From Rhodospirillales bacterium (GTDB lineage: Bacteria > Pseudomonadota > Alphaproteobacteria > Rhodospirillales > UBA2165): a stretch of 35,580 nt of DNA. Position numbers and translations under genes: made by a program. The stretch is taken from NCBI GenBank assembly GCA_022823235.1, contig JAJDXO010000015.1, positions 1-35,580 on the forward strand. Reading direction: 5' to 3'. This document shows, piece by piece, positions 1 to 7,873 of the stretch; the stretch's first letter is position 1; each line of letters opens with the position of its first letter. Below the pieces are notes generated by a model. That model ran no database searches and had not been told where the DNA came from. It saw nothing but the letters and a program-made list of their open reading frames with translations.

Positions 1-483
1 CGCGATACGGGCGAGGACGGCGACATCCTGTCCGACCGCATCGGCTTGTTGCCGCGCCGCCAGGCGGCGAGCCGCAAGAACCCGTTCGCCGAGCCGGTCC
101 GCGAGGTGCGGATCAAAACCGACACCGGCAAGGTGCTGCGCCTCCTCTCCAACGACCTCGACGCCCCGGCCCGGGAGATCGCCGATCTCTACAAGCGGCG
201 GTGGGCCATCGAGCTGTTCTTCCGCTGGATCAAGCAAAACCTCAAGATCAAACACTTCCTGGGCCATAGCGAGAACGCCGTGCGCATCCAGATCGCCGTC
301 GCCCTGATCGCCTACCTGTTGCTGCAACTTGCTCAAGCCGCCCAGAAGGCCATCGACAGCCCGCGCACCTTCGCCCGCCTGGTCCGAGCCAACCTCATGC
401 ATCGAAAGTGCATCGACCGCCTCCTCGAACCCAAAACACCGCCGCCCGAAAACGCAGACCAAATGGAAATACAATGGACGTGA
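1..483 (+). CDS. IS4-family transposase, C-terminal part (5' end outside window)
   Basis: The reading frame is open from base 1, so the gene begins upstream of the window; TTG at 46 is an internal codon, not a credible start. The C-terminal part shows the signature of IS4-type DDE transposases: YKRRWAIELFFRWIKQN, which is the Y-(2)-R-(3)-E-(6)-K block holding the catalytic glutamate, followed by the usual IKHFLGHSENAVRIQI. The protein ends normally at the TGA at 481-483. Only the last ~160 residues are visible, so whether the element is intact cannot be judged. No inverted repeat of the IS end could be defined just downstream, where a different dispersed repeat begins at about 504. Confidence 0.88.
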   Translation, partial: RDTGEDGDILSDRIGLLPRRQAASRKNPFAEPVREVRIKTDTGKVLRLLSNDLDAPAREIADLYKRRWAIELFFRWIKQNLKIKHFLGHSENAVRIQIAVALIAYLLLQLAQAAQKAIDSPRTFARLVRANLMHRKCIDRLLEPKTPPPENADQMEIQWT

Positions 484-503
484 AACTTAAACCGGACACC
501 AGT

Positions 504-600
504 GGGCTTGACCCGGTGATCCACGTCTGTCGGTCGTGAAACACGTGGATGGCCGGGTCTGGGCCCGGCCATGACGAAATCAACTGAGTCCGGACCCTAA
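504..600 (+). repeat. Dispersed GC-rich palindromic repeat, copy A
   Basis: This copy matches 31411-31533 closely: it starts GGGCTTGACCCGGTGATCCA, has a central GGCCGGGT...CCCGGCCATGACG hairpin, and ends GAGTCCGGACCCTAA. A shorter related palindrome is at 13381-13418. The last bases supply the TAG stop (597-599, read on the minus strand) of the neighbouring Fe-S/anchor gene. It fills most of the gap between the transposase and that gene. Confidence 0.8.
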
Positions 601-2216
601 TCCCGGTCCATGATCGACGGCGCGGCGAGGGAACCCGATCCCCGCCGGGGGAATTTGGCGAAGGCATAGCCTTGCTGATGACACGCCTTGGTGATCACCA
701 GCGCCTTCCAGAACCCGCCGCCGATCAGGACGAACACGCCGGCGGCCCCCGGCACCCAGGCGGGCACGGCGACCCACGCGGCGGCGGCGGCGAACAGCGC
801 CACGGGGATCAGGTGTCCCGACACGTTGAGCTTGATTGTCGATGATTCCAGAATTCCCCGGCTCAACGGGCCGATGCCGTTGGCCTCGGCGCCCTGCACA
901 TACATGCGCCACAGGCCGTAATTGATCAGGCCCAGAAGAATACCGGCGAGCGGCAGCAGGAAACCGCCCTCGAAAGAAATATCGTAGACCGCGACCACGA
1001 TGGCCGAGAGGCCCACCCCTTCGTAGAGGCCGGTGGCCACCAGCATGGCCGGCATCATGGGAACCCGCCAGGTGGGGATGCCCTTGGCCATGTGCAGTAT
1101 CTTGGCCTGGCAATAGAGAAAGACCAGGGCGGCGGCGCCCGCCAGGAAATGCAGCGACGGCAGCTGCCAGAGGAATCCGGCGGCGATGGCCGGATACAGC
1201 ACCCCGACGGCGTAGATTTCGCGGCTCATCCATGAGGTTTGCGGGCGCAGGATGGCCAGCGGGGCGCGCAGCTTCCGGCCGATCTTGAGCCAGACGAAAA
1301 ACAGGCCGACGGCGATGATCCCGGCGGCGCCCAGGTTCATCCTGGTGAGCGTGGCGCCGTCGAGGCCGGCGAACAGATAGAGCAGGCAGGCGACCACGAT
1401 CATGCCGGCGCCGAATCCGCCGAGGATGAAATTCATCGCCGCCCGCATGTCCCAGAAGGTCTGGGGCTGGCCGACCAGCGGATTGGCCGGATCGCTCATC
1501 GCCTCGTCGCCGGTATCCGCCTCGGTGAGGTCCCGGCCCGGCACCGCCGGCGTCTCGTAGAGATATTTGATCTGCGGATCGGTGCCGAGCTCCGCATGCA
1601 TCTGGAAATGGCTGTTTTCCTCCACCAGCCTGGAGACGTGGCTGCCGGGGTCGTTGAAGTCGCCGAATTGGATCGCGCTCGCGATGCACGACGCGGCGCA
1701 GGCCGGGGTCGCGTCCGGGTCCACCCCCGGCGACAGGCCGGCGGCGACACCGTCATCGACCCGGTCGATGCAGAAGGTGCACTTCTGGGCGACGCCGAAT
1801 CGTTCGTCGTGAGCGACCGCCTCTTCCTGAAGCGTCTCCTTTCCGAAATAGAACTCCTTGTCGTGAACGATGGTCCGCGCCTGGTAGGGGCAGGCGACAG
1901 CGCAGGATGCGCAGCCGATACACAGATCGTAGTCCATGGTGACCAGCCCGTCGGCCCGCTGCTTGGTGGCGCCGGTCGGGCACACGGGCACGCAGGGCGG
2001 CTCGGCGCAGTGCTGGCAGCCGACCACCATGAACACCCGCTCCACATCGGGGAAGGTGCCGGTTTCCACGTCCAGGACCCGCCGCCATTGAACGCCGGGG
2101 ACCGTATCGTTGGCATGCTTGCAGGCGATGGTGCAGGTCTGACAGCCGACGCAGCGATTGACGTCGACCACCATGCCCCATCTGCGCTGGGACATATCCG
2201 AATCGACCTCGTTCAT
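597..2216 (-). CDS. Fused DmsB-like four-cluster Fe-S subunit and NrfD/DmsC-like membrane anchor (PadC-PadD type)
   Basis: This should be the electron-transfer and quinone-reducing partner of the molybdoenzyme encoded just upstream. Residues 13-180 form a DmsB/NrfC-type ferredoxin domain with four cysteine groups: C22/25/28/32, C67/70/75/79, C99/102/105/109 and C146/149/173/177, enough for four [4Fe-4S] clusters. From about residue 255 to 525 the protein is hydrophobic with roughly eight membrane segments and resembles NrfD/DmsC quinol-interacting anchors. These two parts are usually separate proteins, so 539 residues represents a fusion. The ATG at 2216 is preceded by an AAGG-containing stretch; Met8 is an alternative start. 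It lies 169 bp downstream of the Mo subunit, and that gap is filled by a repeat element. The substrate assignment rests on the operon, not on this subunit. Confidence 0.85.
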   Translation of the reverse strand: MNEVDSDMSQRRWGMVVDVNRCVGCQTCTIACKHANDTVPGVQWRRVLDVETGTFPDVERVFMVVGCQHCAEPPCVPVCPTGATKQRADGLVTMDYDLCIGCASCAVACPYQARTIVHDKEFYFGKETLQEEAVAHDERFGVAQKCTFCIDRVDDGVAAGLSPGVDPDATPACAASCIASAIQFGDFNDPGSHVSRLVEENSHFQMHAELGTDPQIKYLYETPAVPGRDLTEADTGDEAMSDPANPLVGQPQTFWDMRAAMNFILGGFGAGMIVVACLLYLFAGLDGATLTRMNLGAAGIIAVGLFFVWLKIGRKLRAPLAILRPQTSWMSREIYAVGVLYPAIAAGFLWQLPSLHFLAGAAALVFLYCQAKILHMAKGIPTWRVPMMPAMLVATGLYEGVGLSAIVVAVYDISFEGGFLLPLAGILLGLINYGLWRMYVQGAEANGIGPLSRGILESSTIKLNVSGHLIPVALFAAAAAWVAVPAWVPGAAGVFVLIGGGFWKALVITKACHQQGYAFAKFPRRGSGSLAAPSIMDRD

Positions 2217-2238
2217 GCCATTCGGCCTTTTTTGAGGT

Positions 2239-2342
2239 CACCCCCACCCCAACCCTCCCCCTTCGAGGGGGAGGGAGCGTTAGGTACGGGCGTTGCGGCT
2301 ACGTTCCCTCTCCCCTGGAGGGAGAGGGACAGGGTGAGGGGG
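2239..2342. repeat. Intergenic palindromic repeat (CCCTCTCCC...GGGAGAGGG family), copy 1
   Basis: Two hairpins lie in tandem: CCCTCCCCC-TTCGA-GGGGGAGGG (about 2253-2276) and CCCTCTCCC-CTGGA-GGGAGAGGG, followed by a GGGTGAGGGGG tail. Related copies are at 9909-10082 and 14616-14765. It separates the Mo subunit gene from the Fe-S/anchor gene inside one operon, so it would be transcribed and could act on mRNA stability or relative expression. Confidence 0.8.
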
Positions 2343-2385
2343 AAAAAGATCGGCCCCATCGATATGGAATGTGCAGTCGCCTCGT

Positions 2386-5130
2386 TCATGCCGCCGCCCG
2401 CTTGGGCCCGTCGCCCTTGGTGATTTTCACCCGCGTGATGTCCGAGCCGCTGCCCGTGGAGTCGGTCAGCTTCAGGGACAGATCGGTCAGCGAGTTCAGG
2501 CTCGGCAGGTTAAGGTCCTTGGCATAGGGCGTCTTCCAATGATCGAACTGGCCGATCATCAGGACCGTATCCGGCCGGATTCCTTCCCGGAGCACCGCAT
2601 AGCCGCGGGTCTCGCCGGAGATCGACTGGATGGTCACCGGATCTCCTTCCTCGAGGCCCAATTCCCGGGCGCGTTTCCGGTTGATAATGACGCCCTTGTG
2701 GCCGGCGATGTTGCTGGCCACTTCGTTGATCATCGGAATGCCCACATTGGCGCCCCACGAATACTGCATGGAGCGCGCGGTCAGCGCCCAGAAGGGGAAG
2801 GCATCCGGATCGCCGCCCTGATCCCTGACGTAGTTGAGCCAGATATCCGGGAACCGTTCGTAGGTCGGCATGGGCTCGTACTCTTCGAGCTGTTCGTCCC
2901 ACCATTCGACGCCGATTTCATGGAGCCGGTGGGCGAGCTGGGTGCCGTGGCGCAGGATGCGTTCCTGATAGGGCAGCTCGAAACGGATGCCGTTGGCCTT
3001 GAGGTGCGGGTACAGATACCAGTGAAGCTTGGAGAACGGCCTCAGCATGTAGCCGTGCTCCTTGAACCAGTCGATGCCGACCACGTTCTCGCCGTTCGAC
3101 ATGTCGTGGCTCGCCGCCTTGGCGGTGGCGTCCCAAATCTCCTCGAGCCCGTGGGGCCTGGTCTCGTCGAGGCCGTAATCGTAGTCGCCGGTCACCAGCC
3201 GCATGCCGGCGGCGCCCTTGTTGATGGCCTTGTTGTAGGCCTCCAGGATGCCGCCGCGCTCGGCGAGCGCCGTCGCGATGTCGGTCATGTCCCTGGAATC
3301 GACCACCTTGTCGCCGGCGGGCTGACGGATGCACCAGCCCTCGTGACCCCAGAGCTGCTCGATGAACTTGGTGTTGCCGAGCTGGATCAGCTGGAGGCTT
3401 TCCAGGTCGGTGTTTTCGGGCAGCAGGATGTCGGCGAAGTGGTTGGTCTCGTCGTGGGTGTAGGCGAAGGCGACGATGAACGGGAACTCGGCCACCCGCT
3501 CCGCGACCTGGGGCGCGTTCCACGACGAGATCGCCGGATTGGTCCGGTAACAGAACCACATGGCGGGCTTGGTCGGCTTCGGCCAATTCTCCGGCGGGCG
3601 CTTCTGGAACAGCCACGGCAGGTGGGCGGGCCCCAGCGCCGGCGACCACGCCGAATCGGCGACCAGCGGGACCAGCGTCCGGAAGGCGTTGCGGATGTGG
3701 GGCTTGGCCTGCCATTCCTGCTTGGAGGTTTCGTTGAACGGGAACTCCATGAAACCGTCCCGGTTGATCACCGCCGAGGTCTTGCGGTCGTCGGCGGGCC
3801 GGTTGAGCTTCACGTTGGTGCCGATCATGCCGCCCGGCACTTCGAGGGCGCCGACCAGGGTCAGCAGCAGCGTCCGCGCCCAGCAGGCATTGTAGCCGCC
3901 CCAGCCGTTGTTGACCGTCTTGCCCAGCAGGATGGCGACCGGCCGGTGGGGGAGGGTCCGGCCCTCGATTTCGATGGTCGCGCCGACGGTGGCCTGTTCG
4001 ATGAACTCGTCGGCCACCTTGCGGATTTTGTCGGCGGGGACATCGCACTCCTCCGCCGCCCATTCCGGCGTATAGGGCTCGATATGGTCGAGCAGCTTCT
4101 GGTGGGCGGGCCGCGCCTCCACCGACGCGTGCTCCCAGCGCTGCCCGTCGGGGCCGTCCTCGACGCCCGCGCAAGGGTAGGCGCCCTCCAGGGCCGGGTC
4201 CTTGATCTCCGCGTCGAAGGGCTTGGCCGTGTCGTCGGCGAGGTCCCAGATCAGGGGTTTGAGGCCGACGGAATCGCGCATGAAGTAGCCGTTGGGACCG
4301 ATCAGGTAGGGCGCGTTGGAATCGTCGGCGATCCGTTCCATGTCGCAGATTTCCCGCCACGGACGCTCGATCAGGATGCGGTTGATCATGGCATAAAGGA
4401 AGGCGACGTCGGTCTTGGGCTTGACCGGAATCCATTCGGCGGATACCGCGCCGGTCACCGACAGGTGCGGTTCGATCTGAACCCGCTTCATGCCCCGGGC
4501 CCGCCCGTCCGCGTGCCGCCAGATGCCGGCGACGCCGGCCGACGCATCCCCGTTGTGGCCGAAGGAGACGATGTAATTGCAGTGGGGCGTGTCCGGCGCG
4601 ACGATGAACGCCCGGTGCCACAACTCGCCGTACAGGTGTTCGGAGTGATAGCACTTCACCCCCTGGCCCGCGCCGAAGCCGAGATCGACGCCGCCGAAGG
4701 CCGAGAGCAGGGCGGGGAAGGTGCCCATGTACTGGGTCGGCGTGCCGCCGCCGCCGAAGCTGGCGGCGATTTTGGGATACCCGGATTCGTCCAGCGGCCC
4801 GCCGGCCAGCGTGTCCTTGATCTTCTGGCCGACGATCTCCATCGCCTCGTCCCAGGAGATCGGCACGAAGCCGGGATCCTCGTCCTTGCCCTTCCTGGGA
4901 TTGGTCCGCTTCATCGGCGATGGGATGCGGTGCGGGTTATAGGTCTTCTGGATCAGGCCGTAGGCCTTGACGCACACCCGGCCGCCGCCGGGATGCTCGT
5001 CCTCGATGTCGTAGTTGGATTCGATGCGGGTCGCGACGCCGTCCTCGACCTCGACCTTCATCAGATCGGGCCCGGCGACGCACTGGTAGCAGAAAATCGG
5101 GACCTGTTTCCTGGTTTTGATTTCGTTCAT
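2386..5130 (-). CDS. Molybdopterin oxidoreductase large subunit, phenylacetyl-CoA:acceptor oxidoreductase (PadB)-like
   Basis: This is a 914-residue catalytic subunit of the DMSO-reductase superfamily. An N-terminal Fe-S region has C14-x2-C17 and C53; the canonical third cysteine (CxxCxxxC) is absent, with Pro21-Asp22 there instead. A candidate Mo-ligand region reads KCYHSEHLYGELWHRAF (about residues 160-176). The C-terminal molydopterin-binding beta-barrel domain is recognisable (NRKRARELGLEEGDPVTIQS). There is no twin-arginine signal peptide, so the active site should be cytoplasmic, as expected for an enzyme acting on a CoA thioester. The sequence style (FCYQCVAGPDLMKV start) and the four-cluster/anchor partner recall PadBCD, which oxidises phenylacetyl-CoA to phenylglyoxylate in anaerobic aromatic degraders. 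The FlK-like thioesterase gene ends 14 bp upstream. The exact substrate is inferred and could be another aryl- or acyl-CoA, or an inorganic compound. Confidence 0.8.
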   Translation of the reverse strand: MNEIKTRKQVPIFCYQCVAGPDLMKVEVEDGVATRIESNYDIEDEHPGGGRVCVKAYGLIQKTYNPHRIPSPMKRTNPRKGKDEDPGFVPISWDEAMEIVGQKIKDTLAGGPLDESGYPKIAASFGGGGTPTQYMGTFPALLSAFGGVDLGFGAGQGVKCYHSEHLYGELWHRAFIVAPDTPHCNYIVSFGHNGDASAGVAGIWRHADGRARGMKRVQIEPHLSVTGAVSAEWIPVKPKTDVAFLYAMINRILIERPWREICDMERIADDSNAPYLIGPNGYFMRDSVGLKPLIWDLADDTAKPFDAEIKDPALEGAYPCAGVEDGPDGQRWEHASVEARPAHQKLLDHIEPYTPEWAAEECDVPADKIRKVADEFIEQATVGATIEIEGRTLPHRPVAILLGKTVNNGWGGYNACWARTLLLTLVGALEVPGGMIGTNVKLNRPADDRKTSAVINRDGFMEFPFNETSKQEWQAKPHIRNAFRTLVPLVADSAWSPALGPAHLPWLFQKRPPENWPKPTKPAMWFCYRTNPAISSWNAPQVAERVAEFPFIVAFAYTHDETNHFADILLPENTDLESLQLIQLGNTKFIEQLWGHEGWCIRQPAGDKVVDSRDMTDIATALAERGGILEAYNKAINKGAAGMRLVTGDYDYGLDETRPHGLEEIWDATAKAASHDMSNGENVVGIDWFKEHGYMLRPFSKLHWYLYPHLKANGIRFELPYQERILRHGTQLAHRLHEIGVEWWDEQLEEYEPMPTYERFPDIWLNYVRDQGGDPDAFPFWALTARSMQYSWGANVGIPMINEVASNIAGHKGVIINRKRARELGLEEGDPVTIQSISGETRGYAVLREGIRPDTVLMIGQFDHWKTPYAKDLNLPSLNSLTDLSLKLTDSTGSGSDITRVKITKGDGPKRAAA

Positions 5131-5144
5131 GGAACCCGGGCGGG

Positions 5145-5555
5145 TCAGCCCGCTCCCTCGATTTTTTTCCGTTTGGCGATCAGGCGGTCCCTGGTCTTCT
5201 CGTTGTCGACGACGAACCGGTTGTGCTTGCCGCGCCCGACCTGTTCGATGGCATCGGTGACCACCGCTTCCAACATTACCATCCGTCCATCGACGCCGGT
5301 AACCTCGATGGAGACGTCGACCCAGGCGCCGGCGGGGGTCGGCGCCATGTGATCGACGGCGACATGGGTGCCGACCGTGTTCTGCCCGTCGGGCAGATTC
5401 CGTTGGATGAATTCCTGGCAGGTCATCTCGATGTCCTCGACCATGGAGGGCGTCGAATAGACCGCGAGCTCCTCGTCCATATGAGAGATGACCCGGCTTT
5501 CATCGATATCGATCCGCCTCGTGTGCTTCATGCCGGCCTTGATGTCTTCAATCAT
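5145..5555 (-). CDS. Hotdog-fold thioesterase, fluoroacetyl-CoA thioesterase (FlK)-like
   Basis: This 136-residue protein is typical in length for the FlK family. It carries YSTPSMVEDIEMTC and HMAPTPAG. Thr35, Glu43 and His69 have the same spacing (8 and 26 residues) as the FlK catalytic triad Thr42/Glu50/His76, so hydrolysis of an acyl-CoA thioester is likely. It is the first gene of the minus-strand operon with the Mo oxidoreductase and the Fe-S/anchor fusion. Phenylacetyl-CoA oxidation to phenylglyoxylate releases CoA, so a thioesterase beside a PadB-like enzyme makes biochemical sense, though this link is inference. Nothing suggests that fluoroacetate itself is the substrate. Confidence 0.85.
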   Translation of the reverse strand: MIEDIKAGMKHTRRIDIDESRVISHMDEELAVYSTPSMVEDIEMTCQEFIQRNLPDGQNTVGTHVAVDHMAPTPAGAWVDVSIEVTGVDGRMVMLEAVVTDAIEQVGRGKHNRFVVDNEKTRDRLIAKRKKIEGAG

Positions 5556-5707
5556 GTCGCCTCCAACCCCCGTTGAGCCGGGGCCATTCGTCCCAGGGGA
5601 TGTCTTTCCCCATATAATGATCGGGCGCCGAACATCTTAGCCGGGAAGCGCCCCATGCCAAGCGCCTTCCCGTATCCCGCCCAGGCCCCGGCCGGGCGCT
5701 GGAGGGT

Positions 5708-5812
5708 TGCAGAATCCGCATATCGTCAACCCATTGAAAATATTCGATTTCCCAATTCCGGTGTTTTGGCGGAATGGACATTCATGGACAAAAATAGACA
5801 TTCATGGACATT
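5708..5812 (-). repeat. ~105 bp dispersed repeat with TGTCCATGAA units, copy 1 (inverted partner at 14919-15024)
   Basis: Read on the minus strand it begins with tandem TGTCCATGAA-like units (three to four) and continues through TTCCGCCAAAACACCGG and AATTGG to a GATATGCGGATTCTGCA end. The plus-strand copy at 14919-15024 shares the TGTCCATGAATGTCCATTC head, the AATTGG middle and the TTTCAA...TATGCG tail, with indels. Just beyond the head lies a perfect 9-bp inverted repeat, AGCCATGCA-cgtaa-TGCATGGCT (about 5838-5860). Apart from these, the gene-free stretch 5556-6012 shows nothing I can assign; short frames across it look spurious. Confidence 0.7.
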
Positions 5813-6012
5813 TCTCATCCTTCGAAAACACCGAAGCCATGCACGTAATGCATGGCTCGGGCTGTCGCGGTCCATGGGGGACCTGGGAGTCATATAGTAC
5901 GGATTGGCGGCGAAGGTAGGGTACATGCCCGGCGCGCGGCGGAGCGCCGGAACGAACCCCTGGAAATCCGTTGCGGGGTGCGGGATCAGACGTTAGGTTT
6001 GGCGCCCCCGGC

Positions 6013-6103
6013 GGAGGGGTGGCCGAGCGGCTGAAGGCGCACGCTTGGAAAGCGTGTATACGTTGATAGCGTATCGTGGGTTCGAATCCCACTCCCTCCG
6101 CCA
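6013..6103 (+). tRNA. tRNA-Ser(GGA)
   Basis: The acceptor stem GGAGGGG pairs with TCCCTCC (last pair G-T), the discriminator is G at 6100 and CCA is encoded at 6101-6103. The anticodon loop CTTGGAAAG gives anticodon GGA. A long variable arm of the class II type follows, then a T arm GTGGG-TTCGAAT-CCCAC. At 91 nt it has the size of a serine tRNA. It stands alone and is followed after 9 nt by a short repeat also found after tRNA-Thr. Confidence 0.96.
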
Positions 6104-6112
6104 TTTCACTTT

Positions 6113-6162
6113 TGTCCAGACCGGAGCCATGGGTAACGGAATGTTCCTAAGACATAGGTGAC
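6113..6162 (+). repeat. 50 bp repeat 9 nt downstream of tRNA-Ser (partner at 33252-33301)
   Basis: The reverse complement matches 33252-33301 with only two visible mismatches over 50 bp. The unit contains GTCACCTATGTCTTAGGAAC and a second CTATGTCT-like block. Both copies sit 9 nt beyond the CCA of a tRNA and have the same orientation relative to that tRNA. The motif looks like the end of an IS481/IS3-type element, but no transposase accompanies either copy. Confidence 0.8.
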
Positions 6163-6174
6163 ACCCGCCCCTCC

Positions 6175-7533
6175 TCACGCCTTCCGCAGGCGCCTACCGT
6201 ACATCATGCGGCCGTAGAAGTTGAACCATTTGCGCGCCACTTCGTCCTCGAACGGGTAGTCGGCGCCGAGCTGGCGCGCGGTCACAAGGCCGGTCACGAA
6301 GCAGGTTTCCTGGGCGTTGATCAGGGTGTGGGCGCCGCAATGCCAACTCCGGCGTTTGCCCTGGACGAAGCGGAACAGATGGACCAGCAGGGCCACGTGG
6401 CGCACGTCGTGGACGATGTGCTGGAACCAGTGCCGGAGCACGATCTTCGCCTCGTCGATCCTGGTGACCGGGTTGTAGGTCACCAGGCACGGCCGGTCCG
6501 AGCCCTTCGCCCAGGGCTGCTGGTTGTGCATGATGTAGGTGATCTCGTAATTGTCGGGCCGGGCGCCGTACTGCTCGATGTGGTTCGAGCGCGTCTCCAG
6601 CGCCCGGACCTCGTTTTTGGGCAGTACCGACTCGTCCGAATGCACGATCGTGTGGTTGTGGAGCTCGCTCTCGTAGCGGATCGAGGACAGCAGCCAGCCC
6701 TCAAGAAAGGTCGGCTCGTCCAGCATCATCAGCGTTTGGTTGGCGTTGCAGGCGAAGACGACGTCGTCGAAGGTCTCGGTTCTGCCCTCCTCGTCCTCGA
6801 CCTCCACCGCGTCCCGGCGCCGGCGCACCTTCCGCACCGGGCGGGAGAGATGAATCCGGTCGCGGAAGTCCGCCGACAGCGCCTCGTAGATGCGCCGCGT
6901 GCCGCCGCCCCAGGTCTGCATCGGGGTCGCGCTCTCGATGTCGAAAAACTCGAGATAGCGCGCGAACAGCGACGCCGGCATGTCGAACACGTTGGTCGCC
7001 ATCAGGAAATTGACGAACATGGGCTTGAGGATTTTGTAGCGGAAATCGCCGGAGAACCGGCCGAGATTGAGCACCGTCCCCATGCTGACATAGTTGTACG
7101 GGTTGAGCGCGTTGATGAACCTGGACCGGGTGCGGTTGAGCCGGCCGAACCTCTTCATCCGCGTCAGCAGCTTCTGGAACTTCGCGATCTCCGGCTGCAA
7201 TTGCCGCCTGATGTCGGAATCGTAATCGTGCGCGTAGATTCCGCCGCGATATCTCACGCTGTAATTGAAGCTGGTGTCGAGGAGCTCAATGCCGTGGCGT
7301 TGCATCAGCAGCAGGATGTGGTGGTAGACCGAGGGGATGCACGCGGTGACGGAAATGTCGAACGGGATCGAGGTCCCGTCGTCCTGCGGCATGTCGGCGG
7401 TCACCGCGTTGCCGCCGATTCTGTCGGCCGCCTCGTAAATGCGGAAATCGAACCGGTCGGGGTGGTTGTTGAGCGCCCAGGCCGCGCCCAGCCCCGACAC
7501 CCCCGCACCGATGATCGCAACCCGTCTCGGCAT
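6175..7533 (-). CDS. FAD-dependent oxidoreductase (COG2907-like, amine oxidase/desaturase fold)
   Basis: This 452-residue flavoprotein opens with the dinucleotide-binding motif IIGAGVSGLGAAWAL (residues 6-20) followed by an acidic residue and DRIGGNA, as in the amine oxidase/phytoene desaturase superfamily. The late motif CFVTGLVTARQLGADYPFEDEVARKW matches the second FAD-contact region of COG2907-type proteins (predicted NAD/FAD-binding). Members of this group often lie next to lipid-modifying methyltransferases. There is no signal peptide or membrane segment. A GGGGAG box precedes the ATG at 7533. It is divergent from the P450 gene. In this neighbourhood an oxidation or desaturation of a sterol or other isoprenoid lipid is a reasonable guess, but no catalytic residue proves it. 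Confidence 0.82.
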   Translation of the reverse strand: MPRRVAIIGAGVSGLGAAWALNNHPDRFDFRIYEAADRIGGNAVTADMPQDDGTSIPFDISVTACIPSVYHHILLLMQRHGIELLDTSFNYSVRYRGGIYAHDYDSDIRRQLQPEIAKFQKLLTRMKRFGRLNRTRSRFINALNPYNYVSMGTVLNLGRFSGDFRYKILKPMFVNFLMATNVFDMPASLFARYLEFFDIESATPMQTWGGGTRRIYEALSADFRDRIHLSRPVRKVRRRRDAVEVEDEEGRTETFDDVVFACNANQTLMMLDEPTFLEGWLLSSIRYESELHNHTIVHSDESVLPKNEVRALETRSNHIEQYGARPDNYEITYIMHNQQPWAKGSDRPCLVTYNPVTRIDEAKIVLRHWFQHIVHDVRHVALLVHLFRFVQGKRRSWHCGAHTLINAQETCFVTGLVTARQLGADYPFEDEVARKWFNFYGRMMYGRRLRKA

Positions 7534-7596
7534 CGATTCGCTCCCCGCGCCCGCGTCGGGCTTACCCTACGGCATTTCCGGCCCGGTCGGGAGGCT

Positions 7597-7648
7597 ACCC
7601 TCCCCCAACCCCTCCCGCAAGCGGGAGGGGAGAAGGCTGGGAGGAGGG
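7597..7648. repeat. GC-rich palindrome in divergent intergenic region
   Basis: The hairpin CCCCTCCCGC-aa-GCGGGAGGGG (about 7610-7630) is flanked by pyrimidine-rich CTCCCCC and purine-rich GGGAGGAGGG. It lies between the divergent FAD oxidoreductase and P450 genes (7534-7873, 340 bp without a gene). No clear sigma-70 promoter stands out for either gene. Confidence 0.6.
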
Positions 7649-7873
7649 CATCTCGGGGGGAACCGCCCCCGAACAACCCAGTTCCAATTCGCGCTGGCGA
7701 CGGATTCGAGCGGGCCGAATGGCGTTGACGGGCGGCGAAAAGCGGGATAACACCCCCTCCCGGGGCATGGCGAGGGTAAACCGGCGCGCTTGTACGCGGG
7801 CGGGTGCGTGCCATATGACATGAGGAGTTCGCCCGCTCCGTGACGCGCGACGGCCGATTGCGTAGGGAAACCG

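Noticed and set aside
2371-5352. 993-residue open frame on the plus strand, antisense to the Mo oxidoreductase
   Set aside because: Its composition (rich in V, G, R, H, D without any motif) is that of a high-GC shadow frame, while the opposite strand encodes a recognisable molybdoenzyme.
5548-5781. 77-residue minus-strand frame upstream of the FlK-like gene
   Set aside because: No ribosome site, no motif, and it overlaps the dispersed repeat at 5708-5812.
5802-6104. Minus-strand frame reading MAEGVGFEPTIRYQ
   Set aside because: This is the well-known false protein produced by reading antisense through a tRNA gene (tRNA-Ser here). The same applies to frames at 33222-33425, 34707-34892 and 34873-35058.
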